Positions 1-8,527 of a stretch of DNA of 64,000 nt are shown one piece after another. The position numbers and the translations under genes are program-made. The stretch spans positions 1 to 64,000 of the forward strand of contig PVUG01000010.1 of the NCBI GenBank assembly GCA_003001975.1. Direction: 5' to 3'. Origin of the DNA: Martelella mediterranea. Lineage in GTDB: Bacteria; Pseudomonadota; Alphaproteobacteria; Rhizobiales; Rhizobiaceae. The notes under the pieces were generated by a model, which had not been told where the DNA came from, searched no databases, and was given only the letters and a program-made list of their open reading frames with translations. Each line of letters starts with the position of its first letter. Positions within the stretch are counted from its first letter, which is position 1.

Positions 1-293
1 AACTTCCTGTCGTCGATCTTGTAGAGCGCGTCGCCTTGCTCGACATTCCTGCCCTCGGCAAAAAGGACGTCGCGAACGATCCCGTCGACCTGGGGCCGGA
101 CTTCCGCCGTCGCCGAGGCAATGACCCGACCGTGAAGATCGGCCGTCAACGGCACAGCCTGCGGTTCCAGCGTCACATAGCCGACCTCCGTCGGTGTGGC
201 CTGAGTGGGTTGGGCCTGCCTGTCTTCATCGGAACTGCAGGCGCCGAGGACCGAAGCCAGGGTGAGAATGAGGAAACCGACAGTCGCTCTCAT
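1..293 (-). CDS. RND efflux membrane-fusion lipoprotein, N-terminal part (runs off the left edge)
   Basis: Periplasmic adaptor of an AcrA/MexA-type tripartite efflux pump, read on the minus strand from an ATG at 293. About 97 residues are visible. It opens with a short hydrophobic signal and a lipobox LGAC, then CSSDEDRQ, so it should be lipidated and anchored to the inner membrane. The biotinyl-lipoyl start (GRVIASATAEVRPQVDGIV) follows. The visible part is almost identical to the complete adaptor at 37921: from the lipobox cysteine onward only about six residues differ over some 80, so the two are recent paralogues. It is divergent from the TetR gene at 445, its likely regulator. The pump subunit would lie outside the window. 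The family call is secure; the substrate is unknown. Confidence 0.9.
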   Translation of the reverse strand, partial: MRATVGFLILTLASVLGACSSDEDRQAQPTQATPTEVGYVTLEPQAVPLTADLHGRVIASATAEVRPQVDGIVRDVLFAEGRNVEQGDALYKIDDRK

Positions 294-365
294 CAGGGTA
301 TATCTCCATCGGGTTTGGGTCGCGCGTCCGGCATACAGATCGAATTGCCAAAGCCAGTTGCCTGA

Positions 366-428
366 ATTATAGTAACTTCAATTACTAAAAATAAGACCGA
401 AAGCAAATGTCCTTTTTGTAATGATTGG
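366..428. promoter_or_regulatory. Divergent control region between efflux adaptor and tetR
   Basis: Two elements are visible. An inverted repeat AGTAA-N6-TTACT lies at 371-386 and abuts a TATAAT-like -10 for the minus-strand adaptor. At 411-428, read on the minus strand, CCAATCATTACAAAAAGG recurs almost unchanged at 37793-37807 ahead of the second adaptor, and similarity continues into the following ATTTG and CTTCG. Conservation of this stretch upstream of both adaptors suggests an operator or promoter element. That TetR binds here is inferred. Confidence 0.5.
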
Positions 429-444
429 TTGGGGAGGTCGCCGC

Positions 445-1083
445 ATGACCGAAGACAAAGGAAAACAGCGGGGCAGGGGGCGGCCGAAGTCCGTTCCTGA
501 TGAGGCTCAAAGAGAGCTCATCGCCGACGCCGCGGTGGAGATATTCCGCCGGCAAGGGTACCGCAACACAGCAATGAAGGATGTGGCGGCATGCGCCCAT
601 GTCTCTCTGGCTACCATCTATCGGCTATTTCCGGCAAAGTCGGAGCTTTTCGGCGCGATTGTCGCGCGCCATCGCAGGTTCATGATTGCACTGCCGGGCG
701 TTTACGACCACATGCCGATCGATGAAGCGCTAATGGCAATCTTCAGGGTGGATATCAACTCCGAGGAAGCGCGCCTGCGCGACGACGTTATGTCGATGAT
801 CATCCTCGCGAGTGGAGAATTTCCCGAACTGCGCCCCATTCTCCACCGCTACGGGCCAGAGCACTCGCGGACACTTCTGCACGACTGGCTCGACGTGGAA
901 AGGCGTACCGGCAGGATTCGGACGGAGGATACTGGGGTCCTCGCAAAGATGCTGATGGACATCGCTTTCGGGGCACCCGTACTGAAAACCGGAGCCGACC
1001 CTGCATGGCCGGGCGACCGCGATCGCAGCGCCTACCTCAGGTCCTGTTTCTCGATGATCGCTGACGGCATCTCCACCCTGTAA
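445..1083 (+). CDS. TetR/AcrR family transcriptional regulator
   Basis: A 212-residue one-component repressor. Residues about 15-60 form the TetR helix-turn-helix domain (RGRPKSVPDEAQ, then AAVEIFRRQGYRNTAMKDVA and VSLATIYRLFPAKSELF); the C-terminal ligand-binding part is not diagnostic. The ATG at 445 is preferred over an in-frame ATG at 421 because GGGGAGG sits about 7 bases upstream. It is divergent from the efflux adaptor that ends at the left edge, the usual arrangement for a local repressor of an RND pump. The N-terminal motif RGRPKSVPDE is shared with the TetR at 37104, which also neighbours an RND pump, consistent with duplicated modules. Inducer unknown. Confidence 0.9.
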   Translation: MTEDKGKQRGRGRPKSVPDEAQRELIADAAVEIFRRQGYRNTAMKDVAACAHVSLATIYRLFPAKSELFGAIVARHRRFMIALPGVYDHMPIDEALMAIFRVDINSEEARLRDDVMSMIILASGEFPELRPILHRYGPEHSRTLLHDWLDVERRTGRIRTEDTGVLAKMLMDIAFGAPVLKTGADPAWPGDRDRSAYLRSCFSMIADGISTL

Positions 1084-1770
1084 GGCTACTCCCTATCCGA
1101 TTGCCGCCATGCAGAAAGGCTACGTCGATGACATATTCGACACTGTCGCCGGGGTGACGTCGAGCGTCCGGTGGGCACGCCACGAGCCGATCTCGAAAAC
1201 GTTTTTACTTTCAAGACTAAACGCAGAGTAGTGTCTGGCCATTGTGGAATTATCGCGTGGGCGGCTTCGCCAAATTACCGATTCCAGATCTTGGCCCGAA
1301 TGGCCGCTTATAGGGAGCCGTAAGCGCAGATCTGGAGTCCTGAATGGGGGCGCTTCCGGACCGGAAAAATGGGGCCGGAAACAGACTGTCGGCTTCGAGA
1401 TGCTCTTCCTCGGGAAGTGGTCATGTGCGTACTAGCATAGCTAGCGTATTGAAATTCGGCATAGGCGGTCGAATCCGATCGGCGCGATGAATCTCTGAAA
1501 GGCCGACAGTATGCGGGGCCCGGCACCACGTTGAATAACAAGAATGACTACGAGGTCTCAGGTCAAATCTCCAATGCAATTTGCCTATCGCGCCGCAAAG
1601 CGCGAACCGGCCTAACTGCATTTTATGGTAGCATGCCGTTCTTCTTGCTATTAAAAGAGGAACACCTCAATTAAGTTTGTAAAACCTCCCTAAAATGAGA
1701 AGGCCTGCTGTATTGAATGGCGCACCATGCCGTAGCATTACCTAAGCGGCGGAAATCGGCAGGACAGAAT
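1084..1770. other. Gene-free stretch between tetR and the MscS channel gene
   Basis: No convincing gene on either strand; open frames here are short and lack family features. The only structure noted is a copy of a short degenerate sequence (1343-1390) that recurs at 3917-3966. The last 100 bases are AT-rich and probably hold the promoter of the downstream channel gene. Confidence 0.5.
1343..1390. repeat. Dispersed degenerate repeat, copy 1
   Basis: AATGGGGGCGCTTCCGGACC followed by GGGGCCGGAAACAG resembles AATGGGGGCGCCTTCCGGAC followed by GGGCCGGAAGCAG at 3917-3966. Both copies are intergenic. Such short relics may be decayed coding sequence or a small dispersed element; origin unknown. Confidence 0.45.
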
Positions 1771-3801
1771 ATGATAAGGTTTTTCATCTCGCGCTACAGC
1801 TCCCGCAATGGAGGTGAGAGGCAGAACGATAGCGGCTTTTTCGGGCTCGGACTAAGCGTTTGCATCGGCCTCCTCGCGGTGACGCTTTTCCTGATCATGC
1901 CACAGCCCGGCAACGCACAGGACCTGTCAGATGATGTCGTATCCGAAAGATTCTGGGCTCAGATACGCACCGACTCGCCGCGCTATACGATGGAATCATT
2001 CCTGAACGCCTCAGATGCACTGCAGGACAGCGTTGAAGCCTATCTGGAGGATCCGAGCCTGGAACTTCAGGCCGAGATCGCGCTTTTTTCAGACCTCCTT
2101 GTGGATCTTGTGGATCTGGAGAATGTGGCTGCGGCGACTCGTCGAGAAACAGGCATCAGAACATTCGAATATCTGATGGATATCTTTGGGCGCATTGGCC
2201 CTCCCGACGTTACGATGTTTCCCGACCTGGACATGGCCTCGGGAACCGGGTCGGACATTTTTCGGATACCAAATACGCCTTTGCGAATAGAGCGTGTTGT
2301 AAACGGGCCGCGCAAAGGAGAATTTCTGTTTGCGGAAGAGACAGTTCGCGTTGCGCCGCGTTTCTTTGAAGCGGTGCGCCACCTGCCGCTGATAAGCCCT
2401 CTGGGTATTGAAAGCTGGGCGAGTTTCGGCCCTCAGCAGACAGGACCGCTCGTTCCTCCGGCCTTCGTGGAGGCCATGCCGCCGCTTCTGACCGAACTCT
2501 GGTTCGAGACCCCGGCCTGGAAGGTTATTTTTGAGACAGCATTGCTGCTCGTTTTCGCTTTGGTTCTGTTCGGAATTCACCATGCTGTTCGTTCAATGGT
2601 CAAAACCGGTCGGGTGTCTGTCTTGGTGGCTCGTACCTTGGCCCCGGTGCTGTTAGTTTACTGCGCGAGTTCAGTATTGCCTTTCATCGCGCTTCAGATT
2701 CATTTGTCTGGCTCCTTCGCCCGGTTCTATGATGTCGTGCTTACGATTGCCATTTATGGCGGATCGGCCTTCATCTTCTGGCTCCTGACCAGAATACTCG
2801 TCGAAACCATTATTCTGTCGCCACGCATCAGAGATGAAAGTCTTGACGCAGATCTACTTCGTCTCGGTGGCGCAACGCTCGGTCTCTTCGGTTCGGTCTG
2901 CATCCTGGCGCTCGGTGGGCATGCTATCGGGTTGCCAATTCTCAGCGTGGTGGCTGGACTTGGTATCGGGGGTCTAGCTGTCGCCCTTGCCGTGCGGCCA
3001 ACATTTGAAAATCTGATTGGAGGTGTAATCCTGTTCGTCGACAGGCCCGTTCGCGTTGGAGATTTCTGCAGCGTCGGCGATCAGAAGGGGACCGTTGAGG
3101 GGATCGGGATACGCTCGACAAAGCTGCGTGCGGTTGACCGCACGGTCATATCTATACCCAATGCACAGTTTGCGGATATGCAGATCATCAACTGGGCTCA
3201 ATGCGACCAGATGCTGATCAACGAAACCATCGGGTTGCGGTATGATACAACTGAAGACCAGCTGCGCTACCTGTTGGTCGCGTTGCGACGCATGCTTCAC
3301 GCCCACCCTCGTATTGATGCTGAAACCGTCCGGGTCCGCTTCGCCGGTTTTGGGGACAGCTCGTTGAAAATTTCCATCCGAATCTACGCGCAAACGCGTG
3401 AGTGGAACGATTTTTTCGCGATCAGGGAGGATGTAGACCTCCGTATTCTGAAGGCCGTCCACGAAGCCGGTACCGATTTCGCATTTCCTTCTCAGACCGT
3501 TTATATGGCCAAGGATCAAGGGCGCGACGAGGAGCGCAGCACGCGTGCGGAAGATGCCGTGAAACGCTGGCGTGATACGGGGCAGCTGCCTTTCCCACGT
3601 CTGTCTCGCCTAGAACAGGAGCGTCTGAAAGGGACACTTGATTATCCGCCATATGGCAGCGCTGATGCAGATGACATAGTTGAACCGGAAGCGGCAGAAC
3701 CGCTGTCCGATCCTTGTCAACCGCCACCGGAGCTGGCTGAAGAGGCTTCAGAGGTGGAGTCGTCTTCAACGTCCGAACGTGCGCGGCACCAAGGGAGCTA
3801 A
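1771..3801 (+). CDS. Mechanosensitive ion channel, MscS family, large form with periplasmic N-terminus
   Basis: Inner-membrane channel that opens on membrane tension to release solutes during osmotic downshock. From the ATG at 1771 it is 676 residues (E. coli MscS has 286). It has a signal or first membrane segment, a roughly 200-residue periplasmic region, several membrane helices, then the MscS core: the pore helix GLGIGGLAVALAVRPTFENL, the beta domain GDFCSVGDQKGTVEGIGIRS and the following SIPNAQFADMQIINW. The C-terminus (last 60 residues) is acidic and rich in proline and glutamate. AGGA lies 6 bases before 1771; an in-frame ATG at 1717 would add 18 basic residues and cannot be excluded. 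Monocistronic here. Confidence 0.9.
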   Translation: MIRFFISRYSSRNGGERQNDSGFFGLGLSVCIGLLAVTLFLIMPQPGNAQDLSDDVVSERFWAQIRTDSPRYTMESFLNASDALQDSVEAYLEDPSLELQAEIALFSDLLVDLVDLENVAAATRRETGIRTFEYLMDIFGRIGPPDVTMFPDLDMASGTGSDIFRIPNTPLRIERVVNGPRKGEFLFAEETVRVAPRFFEAVRHLPLISPLGIESWASFGPQQTGPLVPPAFVEAMPPLLTELWFETPAWKVIFETALLLVFALVLFGIHHAVRSMVKTGRVSVLVARTLAPVLLVYCASSVLPFIALQIHLSGSFARFYDVVLTIAIYGGSAFIFWLLTRILVETIILSPRIRDESLDADLLRLGGATLGLFGSVCILALGGHAIGLPILSVVAGLGIGGLAVALAVRPTFENLIGGVILFVDRPVRVGDFCSVGDQKGTVEGIGIRSTKLRAVDRTVISIPNAQFADMQIINWAQCDQMLINETIGLRYDTTEDQLRYLLVALRRMLHAHPRIDAETVRVRFAGFGDSSLKISIRIYAQTREWNDFFAIREDVDLRILKAVHEAGTDFAFPSQTVYMAKDQGRDEERSTRAEDAVKRWRDTGQLPFPRLSRLEQERLKGTLDYPPYGSADADDIVEPEAAEPLSDPCQPPPELAEEASEVESSSTSERARHQGS

Positions 3802-3916
3802 CTAGGGTCCATTCTCAATAATACCTGAACGTCGCCGCAGTTCTAAACTTAGCGTCATTGCGAGAGCACGGACTGTGTCTGTTGTCGGTAAAGTGTGAAA
3901 GGGGCTGAATGACCAA

Positions 3917-3966
3917 AATGGGGGCGCCTTCCGGACCGGCTACAACGGGCCGGAAGCAGGCCGTCC
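3917..3966. repeat. Dispersed degenerate repeat, copy 2
   Basis: Matches the repeat at 1343-1390 (AATGGGGGCGC, CTTCCGGACCGG, GGGCCGGAA). It lies between the MscS gene and the end of the iron-binding protein gene. A weaker, shorter similarity (AAATGGGGCGCTTTTCCG) occurs near 8127. Confidence 0.45.
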
Positions 3967-4049
3967 GGTCGTGGAACGACCATTCTTCTCGCTAGGAAAG
4001 CGACCCCGGACCAAACCGATTCTCTACCGCGCCGCTTGCAGCCAGGATT

Positions 4050-4973
4050 TCAGTCCTTCAGCGCTTCCAACACCTGTTCGGCCAAGGCCTTCTGCGCGCG
4101 CACGCCGCCGCTTGCAAGATAGAGCACCCCGCCATCGGCATAGATTACCTGGTCGTTCTGCCAGGCTTTGGTGCGTGCGACGAGTTCATTGTCGAGAAGC
4201 TGCTGCGCTGCTTCGCCTTCACGGCCGATGGCAGCGTCGCGGTCGAGCACATAGAGCCAGTCCGGATTCTGCTCCATGATATATTCGAACGAAACCGCCT
4301 GTCCGTGCGTGCCGACGTCGAGAGTTTCGTCGGCCGGTTCGAAGCCATAAAGGTCATAGACGTCGCCGAAGCGTGAACCGGGGCCGAAGGCGGAAATCTT
4401 GCCGCCCGTTGTCAGCAGCACAAGTGCGGTTCCGGCGTCTTCGGTCAGCCCCTGGAGCGTCTCCAGCGTGGTTTCCAGGGCCGTAATCTCGGCTTCGACC
4501 TCTTCCTGCTTGCCGAAAAGTTCCCCCAGAAGCCGGGCATTGCCTTCGACCCCTTCGAGGAAAGCGTCATTGGCAATCGTCAGGTCGATCGTCGGGGCGA
4601 TCTTCGACAGGTCGTCGTATTTTGCCTGCGAGCGGCCGGCAACGATGATGAGATCGGGCTGCAGCGCGTTGACGGCCTCGAAATCCGGCTCGAACAACGA
4701 GCCGACCTTCTCGTAGTCATCGGAGGAAAACTCAGAAAGGGAAGGCGGCATCGGTGCATCCGGCACGGCTGTTACGCGCACGCCCAGGGCATCGAGCGTA
4801 TCGAGTGCGGAGAGGTCGTAGACAATGACGGTCTCGGGGTTCAACTCAACCTCGGTGCTGCCGCTTGCATGCTCGATCGTCATGGTTTCGGCAAGCGCCG
4901 GCACGGCGGCAAGGGTCGGAACGATCGCGATGGCGGCGAAGAGCGTGGCACGGTGGACTGCGTCGATTCTCAC
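4050..4973 (-). CDS. Periplasmic siderophore-binding protein of an iron ABC transporter
   Basis: Solute-binding protein of the FecB/CeuA/FatB class (cluster 8), which captures ferric siderophores for the divergent permease-ATPase set. It is 307 residues: a Sec signal ending near LAAVPALAE, then a Fe-siderophore fold with the typical LSALDTLDALGV, KVGSLFEPDFEAVNALQPDLIIVAGRS and GGVLYLASGG segments. A GTG at 4973 is chosen as start because AAGGAG precedes it by 6 bases; the longer open frame to 5066 would place extra residues ahead of the signal peptide. The gene is divergent from the two permeases and ATPase at 5151-7817. The exact siderophore is not determinable. Confidence 0.88.
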   Translation of the reverse strand: MRIDAVHRATLFAAIAIVPTLAAVPALAETMTIEHASGSTEVELNPETVIVYDLSALDTLDALGVRVTAVPDAPMPPSLSEFSSDDYEKVGSLFEPDFEAVNALQPDLIIVAGRSQAKYDDLSKIAPTIDLTIANDAFLEGVEGNARLLGELFGKQEEVEAEITALETTLETLQGLTEDAGTALVLLTTGGKISAFGPGSRFGDVYDLYGFEPADETLDVGTHGQAVSFEYIMEQNPDWLYVLDRDAAIGREGEAAQQLLDNELVARTKAWQNDQVIYADGGVLYLASGGVRAQKALAEQVLEALKD

Positions 4974-4990
4974 GGGAGACTCCTTATACT

Positions 4991-5005
4991 TGATTGTTCT
5001 GGTCA
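4991..5005. promoter_or_regulatory. Candidate iron-responsive operator (RirA IRO-type)
   Basis: The sequence TGA-TTGTTCTGG-TCA fits the rhizobial IRO pattern TGA-N9-TCA bound by the iron regulator RirA. It lies in the divergent control region about 18 bases upstream of the binding-protein start. The motif carries little information, so chance occurrence is possible, but iron regulation is expected for these genes. No clear Fur box was seen. Confidence 0.4.
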
Positions 5006-5150
5006 ACATATTCAAAAAGGCATGGCTGACAAGCACGTCTCGGTCGTGTCGCGCGATGGGGTGCACACTTTGCCGTGAGCCCGGACGTCCGCGCCATTGA
5101 CCCCGGGCGACGCGCGCCGCATAAGGCCGGGAGTTGAAAAGTAGACTTTC

Positions 5151-6104
5151 ATGATCCGCATTTTTTCCGCAATTGTTCTCGGCCTCGTTTTGTTCTTCGC
5201 AAGCCTCCTGACGGGTGCGAGCACGCTAGGGCTTTCATCGCTGTTCTGGGCAGAGGACGGCGGACTGGTATTGCTGGCAAGCCGGCTTCCGCGCACATTG
5301 GCGTTGCTCCTTGCCGGCGGCGGACTGGCGATTGCCGGCACGATCATGCAGATGCTGGCGCAGAACCGGTTCGTCGAACCGTCCACGGCCGGCACGGCGG
5401 AATCCGCCGCCCTCGGCATGCTGACGGCGGCCTTGTTCTTTCCCGGAATGCCGGTGATCGGCAAAATGTTGCTGGCGGCCGTTTTTGCGATGGCCGGCAC
5501 AGCGCTTTTCCTCAGGCTGGTGCGACAAATTCCGGCGCGCGCGGTATTGATGGTGCCGCTGACCGGCATCATGCTGGGCGGCGTCATTTCCGCGATCGCC
5601 AGCTTTGTTGCCTATCGCTATGACCTGCTGCAGTCGCTCGGCGCCTGGACCAACGGCGATTTTTCGATGGTCCTGCGCGGTCGTTATGAACTGCTGTGGA
5701 TTTCCTTCGGCCTCGGTGTTGTCGCCTACGTCACCGCGGCGAAGTTTACGCTTGCCGGTCTCGGTGAGGCCGTGGCCATATCGACCGGGCTCAACTACCA
5801 CCGTGCCATGCTGACGGGGCTTTCCATCGTCTCGCTGATTTCGGCATCGGTGGTCGTCACCGTCGGCTCCATCCCCTTTGTCGGTCTGATCGTGCCCAAC
5901 GTCATCAGTCTGGTGATGGGCGACAACCTGCGGCGCACACTGCCGTGGATTGCCTATAGCGGCGCGATGCTGGTGCTTGCCTGTGATATCGCCGGTCGAC
6001 TGATCATCGCGCCATACGAAATTCCCGTCGGCACGATGATGGGTGTGTTCGGCTCGGCGATCTTCCTCTATCTTCTCCTGCGGCAGGAAGCGCATGCACG
6101 CTGA
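5151..6104 (+). CDS. Iron-siderophore ABC transporter permease, first subunit
   Basis: Integral membrane subunit of the FecCD/BtuC family, 317 residues with about nine or ten hydrophobic helices. Family signatures include SRLPRTLALLLAGGGLAIAG near the N-terminus (the conserved R-R/P-R...G-x-x-L-A segment), EPSTAGTAESAALG and GSIPFVGLIVPNVI before the coupling region. It pairs with the following permease, with which it overlaps by 11 bases, to form a heterodimeric channel for ferric siderophore. First gene of a three-gene operon divergent from the binding protein. Similar in layout to ceuB/fatD of the enterochelin and anguibactin systems. Confidence 0.9.
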   Translation: MIRIFSAIVLGLVLFFASLLTGASTLGLSSLFWAEDGGLVLLASRLPRTLALLLAGGGLAIAGTIMQMLAQNRFVEPSTAGTAESAALGMLTAALFFPGMPVIGKMLLAAVFAMAGTALFLRLVRQIPARAVLMVPLTGIMLGGVISAIASFVAYRYDLLQSLGAWTNGDFSMVLRGRYELLWISFGLGVVAYVTAAKFTLAGLGEAVAISTGLNYHRAMLTGLSIVSLISASVVVTVGSIPFVGLIVPNVISLVMGDNLRRTLPWIAYSGAMLVLACDIAGRLIIAPYEIPVGTMMGVFGSAIFLYLLLRQEAHAR

Positions 6105-7062
6105 TCGAAGAAGCCGGAAAAGTGCACTGATCATCGCCGGGCTGGCAGCCCTGGCGCTTGTGTCGGCCGTTGCCTTCATGACGCTTGGCGCCCGCGGCAA
6201 CTGGTCCTTCGTGCTTGGCTTTCGCGGCGTCAAGCTTGCGGCCCTGCTGCTGGTTGCCTATGCGATTGCAGTCTCCACCGTGCTGTTCCAGACCATTGTC
6301 GGCAACCGCATCCTGACGCCCTCGATCATGGGGTTTGATGCGCTCTATATCCTGCTGCAGACGTTTTTCGTCTTCGTGCTCGGGGCCGGCGGGCTCAATG
6401 CCATCGATCAACGCGTGATGTTCGTGCTTGAGGCAGCGATCATGAGCGGGTTTGCATTGCTGCTGTTTCGCTGGCTGTTTTCCGGCGCCACCCGCAGTAT
6501 CCATCTCGTCATGCTTGTCGGCATTCTGTTCGGCGGTCTCTTTCGCAGCCTTTCCTCCTTCATGCAGCGGTTGATCGACCCGACCGATTTCGTGGTGTTG
6601 CAGGACCGGTTCTTTGCAAGCTTCAACACCGCCAACACCGAGCTGCTCGGCATCTCTGCGGTGATCATCCTTGCCGTCTCGGTTCTCGGCTGGCGGCTTT
6701 TGCCGGACCTTGACGTCATCCTGACAGGGCGCGAAACGGCGATTGCGCTTGGTGTCTCCCACAAGCGTGCGGTCACGCTGACGCTTTTCGTCGTCACCAT
6801 CCTGGTTTCGGTCGCAACCGCGCTGGTCGGGCCCGTCACATTCTTCGGCCTTCTGGTGGCAAACCTTGCCTATATGATAATGCCGGACGGGCGGCATCGC
6901 GTTGTGCTGCCGGCAGCGGTGCTGCTTGCCGCCCTCACCCTTGTCGGCGGCCAGACCGTTCTGGAGCGGGTCTTTTCCTTCGGGACGGCGCTGTCCATCA
7001 TCGTCGAATTTGCCGGCGGCATCTTCTTCATCTTTCTGCTTCTGCGGGGAAATCTCCGATGA
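6094..7062 (+). CDS. Iron-siderophore ABC transporter permease, second subunit
   Basis: Second FecCD-family permease, 322 residues from the ATG at 6094, with AGGAAG immediately upstream inside the previous gene. It has about nine membrane helices and the conserved VGNRILTPSIMGFDALY and GPVTFFGLLVANLAY segments (counterparts of EPSTAGTA and PFVGLIVPN in its partner). It overlaps the preceding permease by 11 bases and the following ATPase by 4 (ATGA), so all three are translationally coupled. Closest arrangement: CeuC/FatC of cluster-8 iron transporters. Function inferred from family and context. Confidence 0.9.
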   Translation: MHADRRSRKSALIIAGLAALALVSAVAFMTLGARGNWSFVLGFRGVKLAALLLVAYAIAVSTVLFQTIVGNRILTPSIMGFDALYILLQTFFVFVLGAGGLNAIDQRVMFVLEAAIMSGFALLLFRWLFSGATRSIHLVMLVGILFGGLFRSLSSFMQRLIDPTDFVVLQDRFFASFNTANTELLGISAVIILAVSVLGWRLLPDLDVILTGRETAIALGVSHKRAVTLTLFVVTILVSVATALVGPVTFFGLLVANLAYMIMPDGRHRVVLPAAVLLAALTLVGGQTVLERVFSFGTALSIIVEFAGGIFFIFLLLRGNLR

Positions 7063-7817
7063 TCGCAATCAGCAATATCTCAAAAAGCTACGGTGCCACC
7101 CGCGTGCTCGACGATGTGACGCTGACGATCCCGAAGGGCGGCCTTACCAGTATCGTCGGTCCCAACGGCGCGGGCAAATCGACCCTTCTCGCCGTCGTCA
7201 GCCGGCTGATGAAGGCGGACAGCGGCGCGGTTCGTGTCGGCGGGCTCGATATTGCGGAAACGGCTGACGATGTGCTCGCGCGCAAGCTTTCGATCATGCG
7301 CCAAGAAAACCATATCGCCGCGCGCCTGACGGTGCGCGATCTCGTCGGTTTCGGGCGTTTTCCCTATTCGCGGGGGCGGTTGACGGCCGAAGACGCGCGC
7401 CGGATCGATGACGCTCTCGTCTTTGCCGATCTCCAGGAGTTGTCGGACCGGTTTCTCGACCACTTGTCCGGCGGCCAGCGGCAGCGGGCTTTCTTCGCCA
7501 TGGTGCTGGCGCAGGATACCGATTACGTGCTGTTCGACGAGCCGCTCAACAATCTCGATGTCAAACATGCCGTGGCGACGATGCGGCTGATCCGGCGCAT
7601 GGCCCATGACTTCGGAAAGACGGTCGTGCTGGTCGTCCACGACCTCAATTTCGCCTCCGCCTATTCGGACCGTATCATCGCCATGCGTGAAGGCCGCATC
7701 GCCGCCGAGGGTTCACCGGTCGAAATCATCGAGGAGACGATGCTGCAAAGGGTCTTCGATACACCCTTCGTCGTACGCGATTTCAACGGCAAACGGATCG
7801 TGGATTTCTACAGCTAG
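7059..7817 (+). CDS. Iron-siderophore ABC transporter ATP-binding protein
   Basis: Cytoplasmic ATPase, 252 residues, driving the two permeases just upstream. All ABC motifs are present: Walker A GPNGAGKST (residues about 34-42), Q-loop MRQENHI, signature LSGGQRQRAFFAMVLAQ, Walker B YVLFDEPLNNLD and the H-loop VVHDLNFA. The motifs look intact, so it is probably active. The ATG overlaps the stop of the preceding permease (ATGA). Sequence style matches the FecE/FhuC group that serves siderophores and haem. Last gene of the operon; no clear terminator follows. Confidence 0.93.
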   Translation: MIAISNISKSYGATRVLDDVTLTIPKGGLTSIVGPNGAGKSTLLAVVSRLMKADSGAVRVGGLDIAETADDVLARKLSIMRQENHIAARLTVRDLVGFGRFPYSRGRLTAEDARRIDDALVFADLQELSDRFLDHLSGGQRQRAFFAMVLAQDTDYVLFDEPLNNLDVKHAVATMRLIRRMAHDFGKTVVLVVHDLNFASAYSDRIIAMREGRIAAEGSPVEIIEETMLQRVFDTPFVVRDFNGKRIVDFYS

Positions 7818-8337
7818 AATTCATGCCAGTGCGATGGGTTCAGCAATTTGCTTGCGGCCGGCTCTAGATGAAGCCAGGTTGCGGCATTTGGTTCTGTAGA
7901 CAGGCGATGCTGATCAGTCGCCGCATCTTCATTCGCTCGCTTCGATCTATGATGGCGGCTCATCCGCGCCACACGGCATGTTCGGCGCGATCTGCCCGGG
8001 CACGCGAGGACCGCTGGGCAGTCGCGTATTCTACCCAAAGCCTGCCAGCCTTTCCCCCTGATAGGCACCGCAGCGACCTGCGCGGATCGGCAGCTTTGAT
8101 GGCAATCGAGAGCTCGCTTGGACGACCGAAATGGGGCGCTTTTCCGCCATTCTTCTCCTAGCTTTTCAGTGTCCAGTAGTCGTCGACCGATAGCATATGA
8201 AATCGGAAAGCTCAGGAATTGACGCGGCGGCGCAGCCGGCACTCCTGATATGCGCCTAGCATGATCAGACCAGTCGCTGAAAACTAGAAACGCCCGGCTG
8301 ATCTCGTCGGCCGTTCTCAAAGGTCGCGTGACCACTG
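7818..8337. other. Gene-free stretch between iron operon and conjugation genes
   Basis: About 520 bases without a supportable gene. A short in-frame run FGAICPGTRGPLG near 7978-8020 faintly recalls IS630-type transposases but is too short and broken to call. The region probably marks a junction between two acquired modules. Confidence 0.4.
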
Positions 8338-8514
8338 TCAGCTTGGATTTGGCGTTTGAGCCGGAACTGCCGTCGAGCGCCTTTCGACAAATTCTGCAAC
8401 AGCTTGACGCATTAGTGCGTGTGGGGTGCTGTCCAGTCGATTGGCCAAGGCGTTCAGTCTCTCGCGCGTATCGACATCCAACCGAACTGAAACGGGCGAG
8501 TTGGTGCCAACCAT
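8338..8514 (-). CDS. Small ribbon-helix-helix protein
   Basis: A 58-residue basic protein with a ribbon-helix-helix pattern: a short strand SPVSVRLDVD followed by helices TRERLNALANRLDSTPHALMRQAVAEFVERR. Such proteins bind DNA as dimers and act as antitoxins, copy-number regulators or relaxosome accessory factors. The ATG at 8514 has AGGACAGG just upstream; an earlier ATG at 8535 overlaps the end of traY. It is the last gene of the conjugation operon. No toxin-like partner lies downstream, so autoregulation of the transfer operon or an oriT-binding role is more likely than an antitoxin role. This is inference. Confidence 0.7.
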   Translation of the reverse strand: MVGTNSPVSVRLDVDTRERLNALANRLDSTPHALMRQAVAEFVERRSTAVPAQTPNPS

Positions 8515-8527
8515 TTCCTGTCCTTTC

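Noticed and set aside
36..365. Plus-strand open frame opposite the efflux adaptor
   Set aside because: It is the antisense shadow of the adaptor; the same shadow appears opposite the complete copy at 37882-38184.
7970..8060. Possible IS630 transposase relic (FGAICPGTRG)
   Set aside because: Match is about ten residues with nothing on either side; chance is likely.
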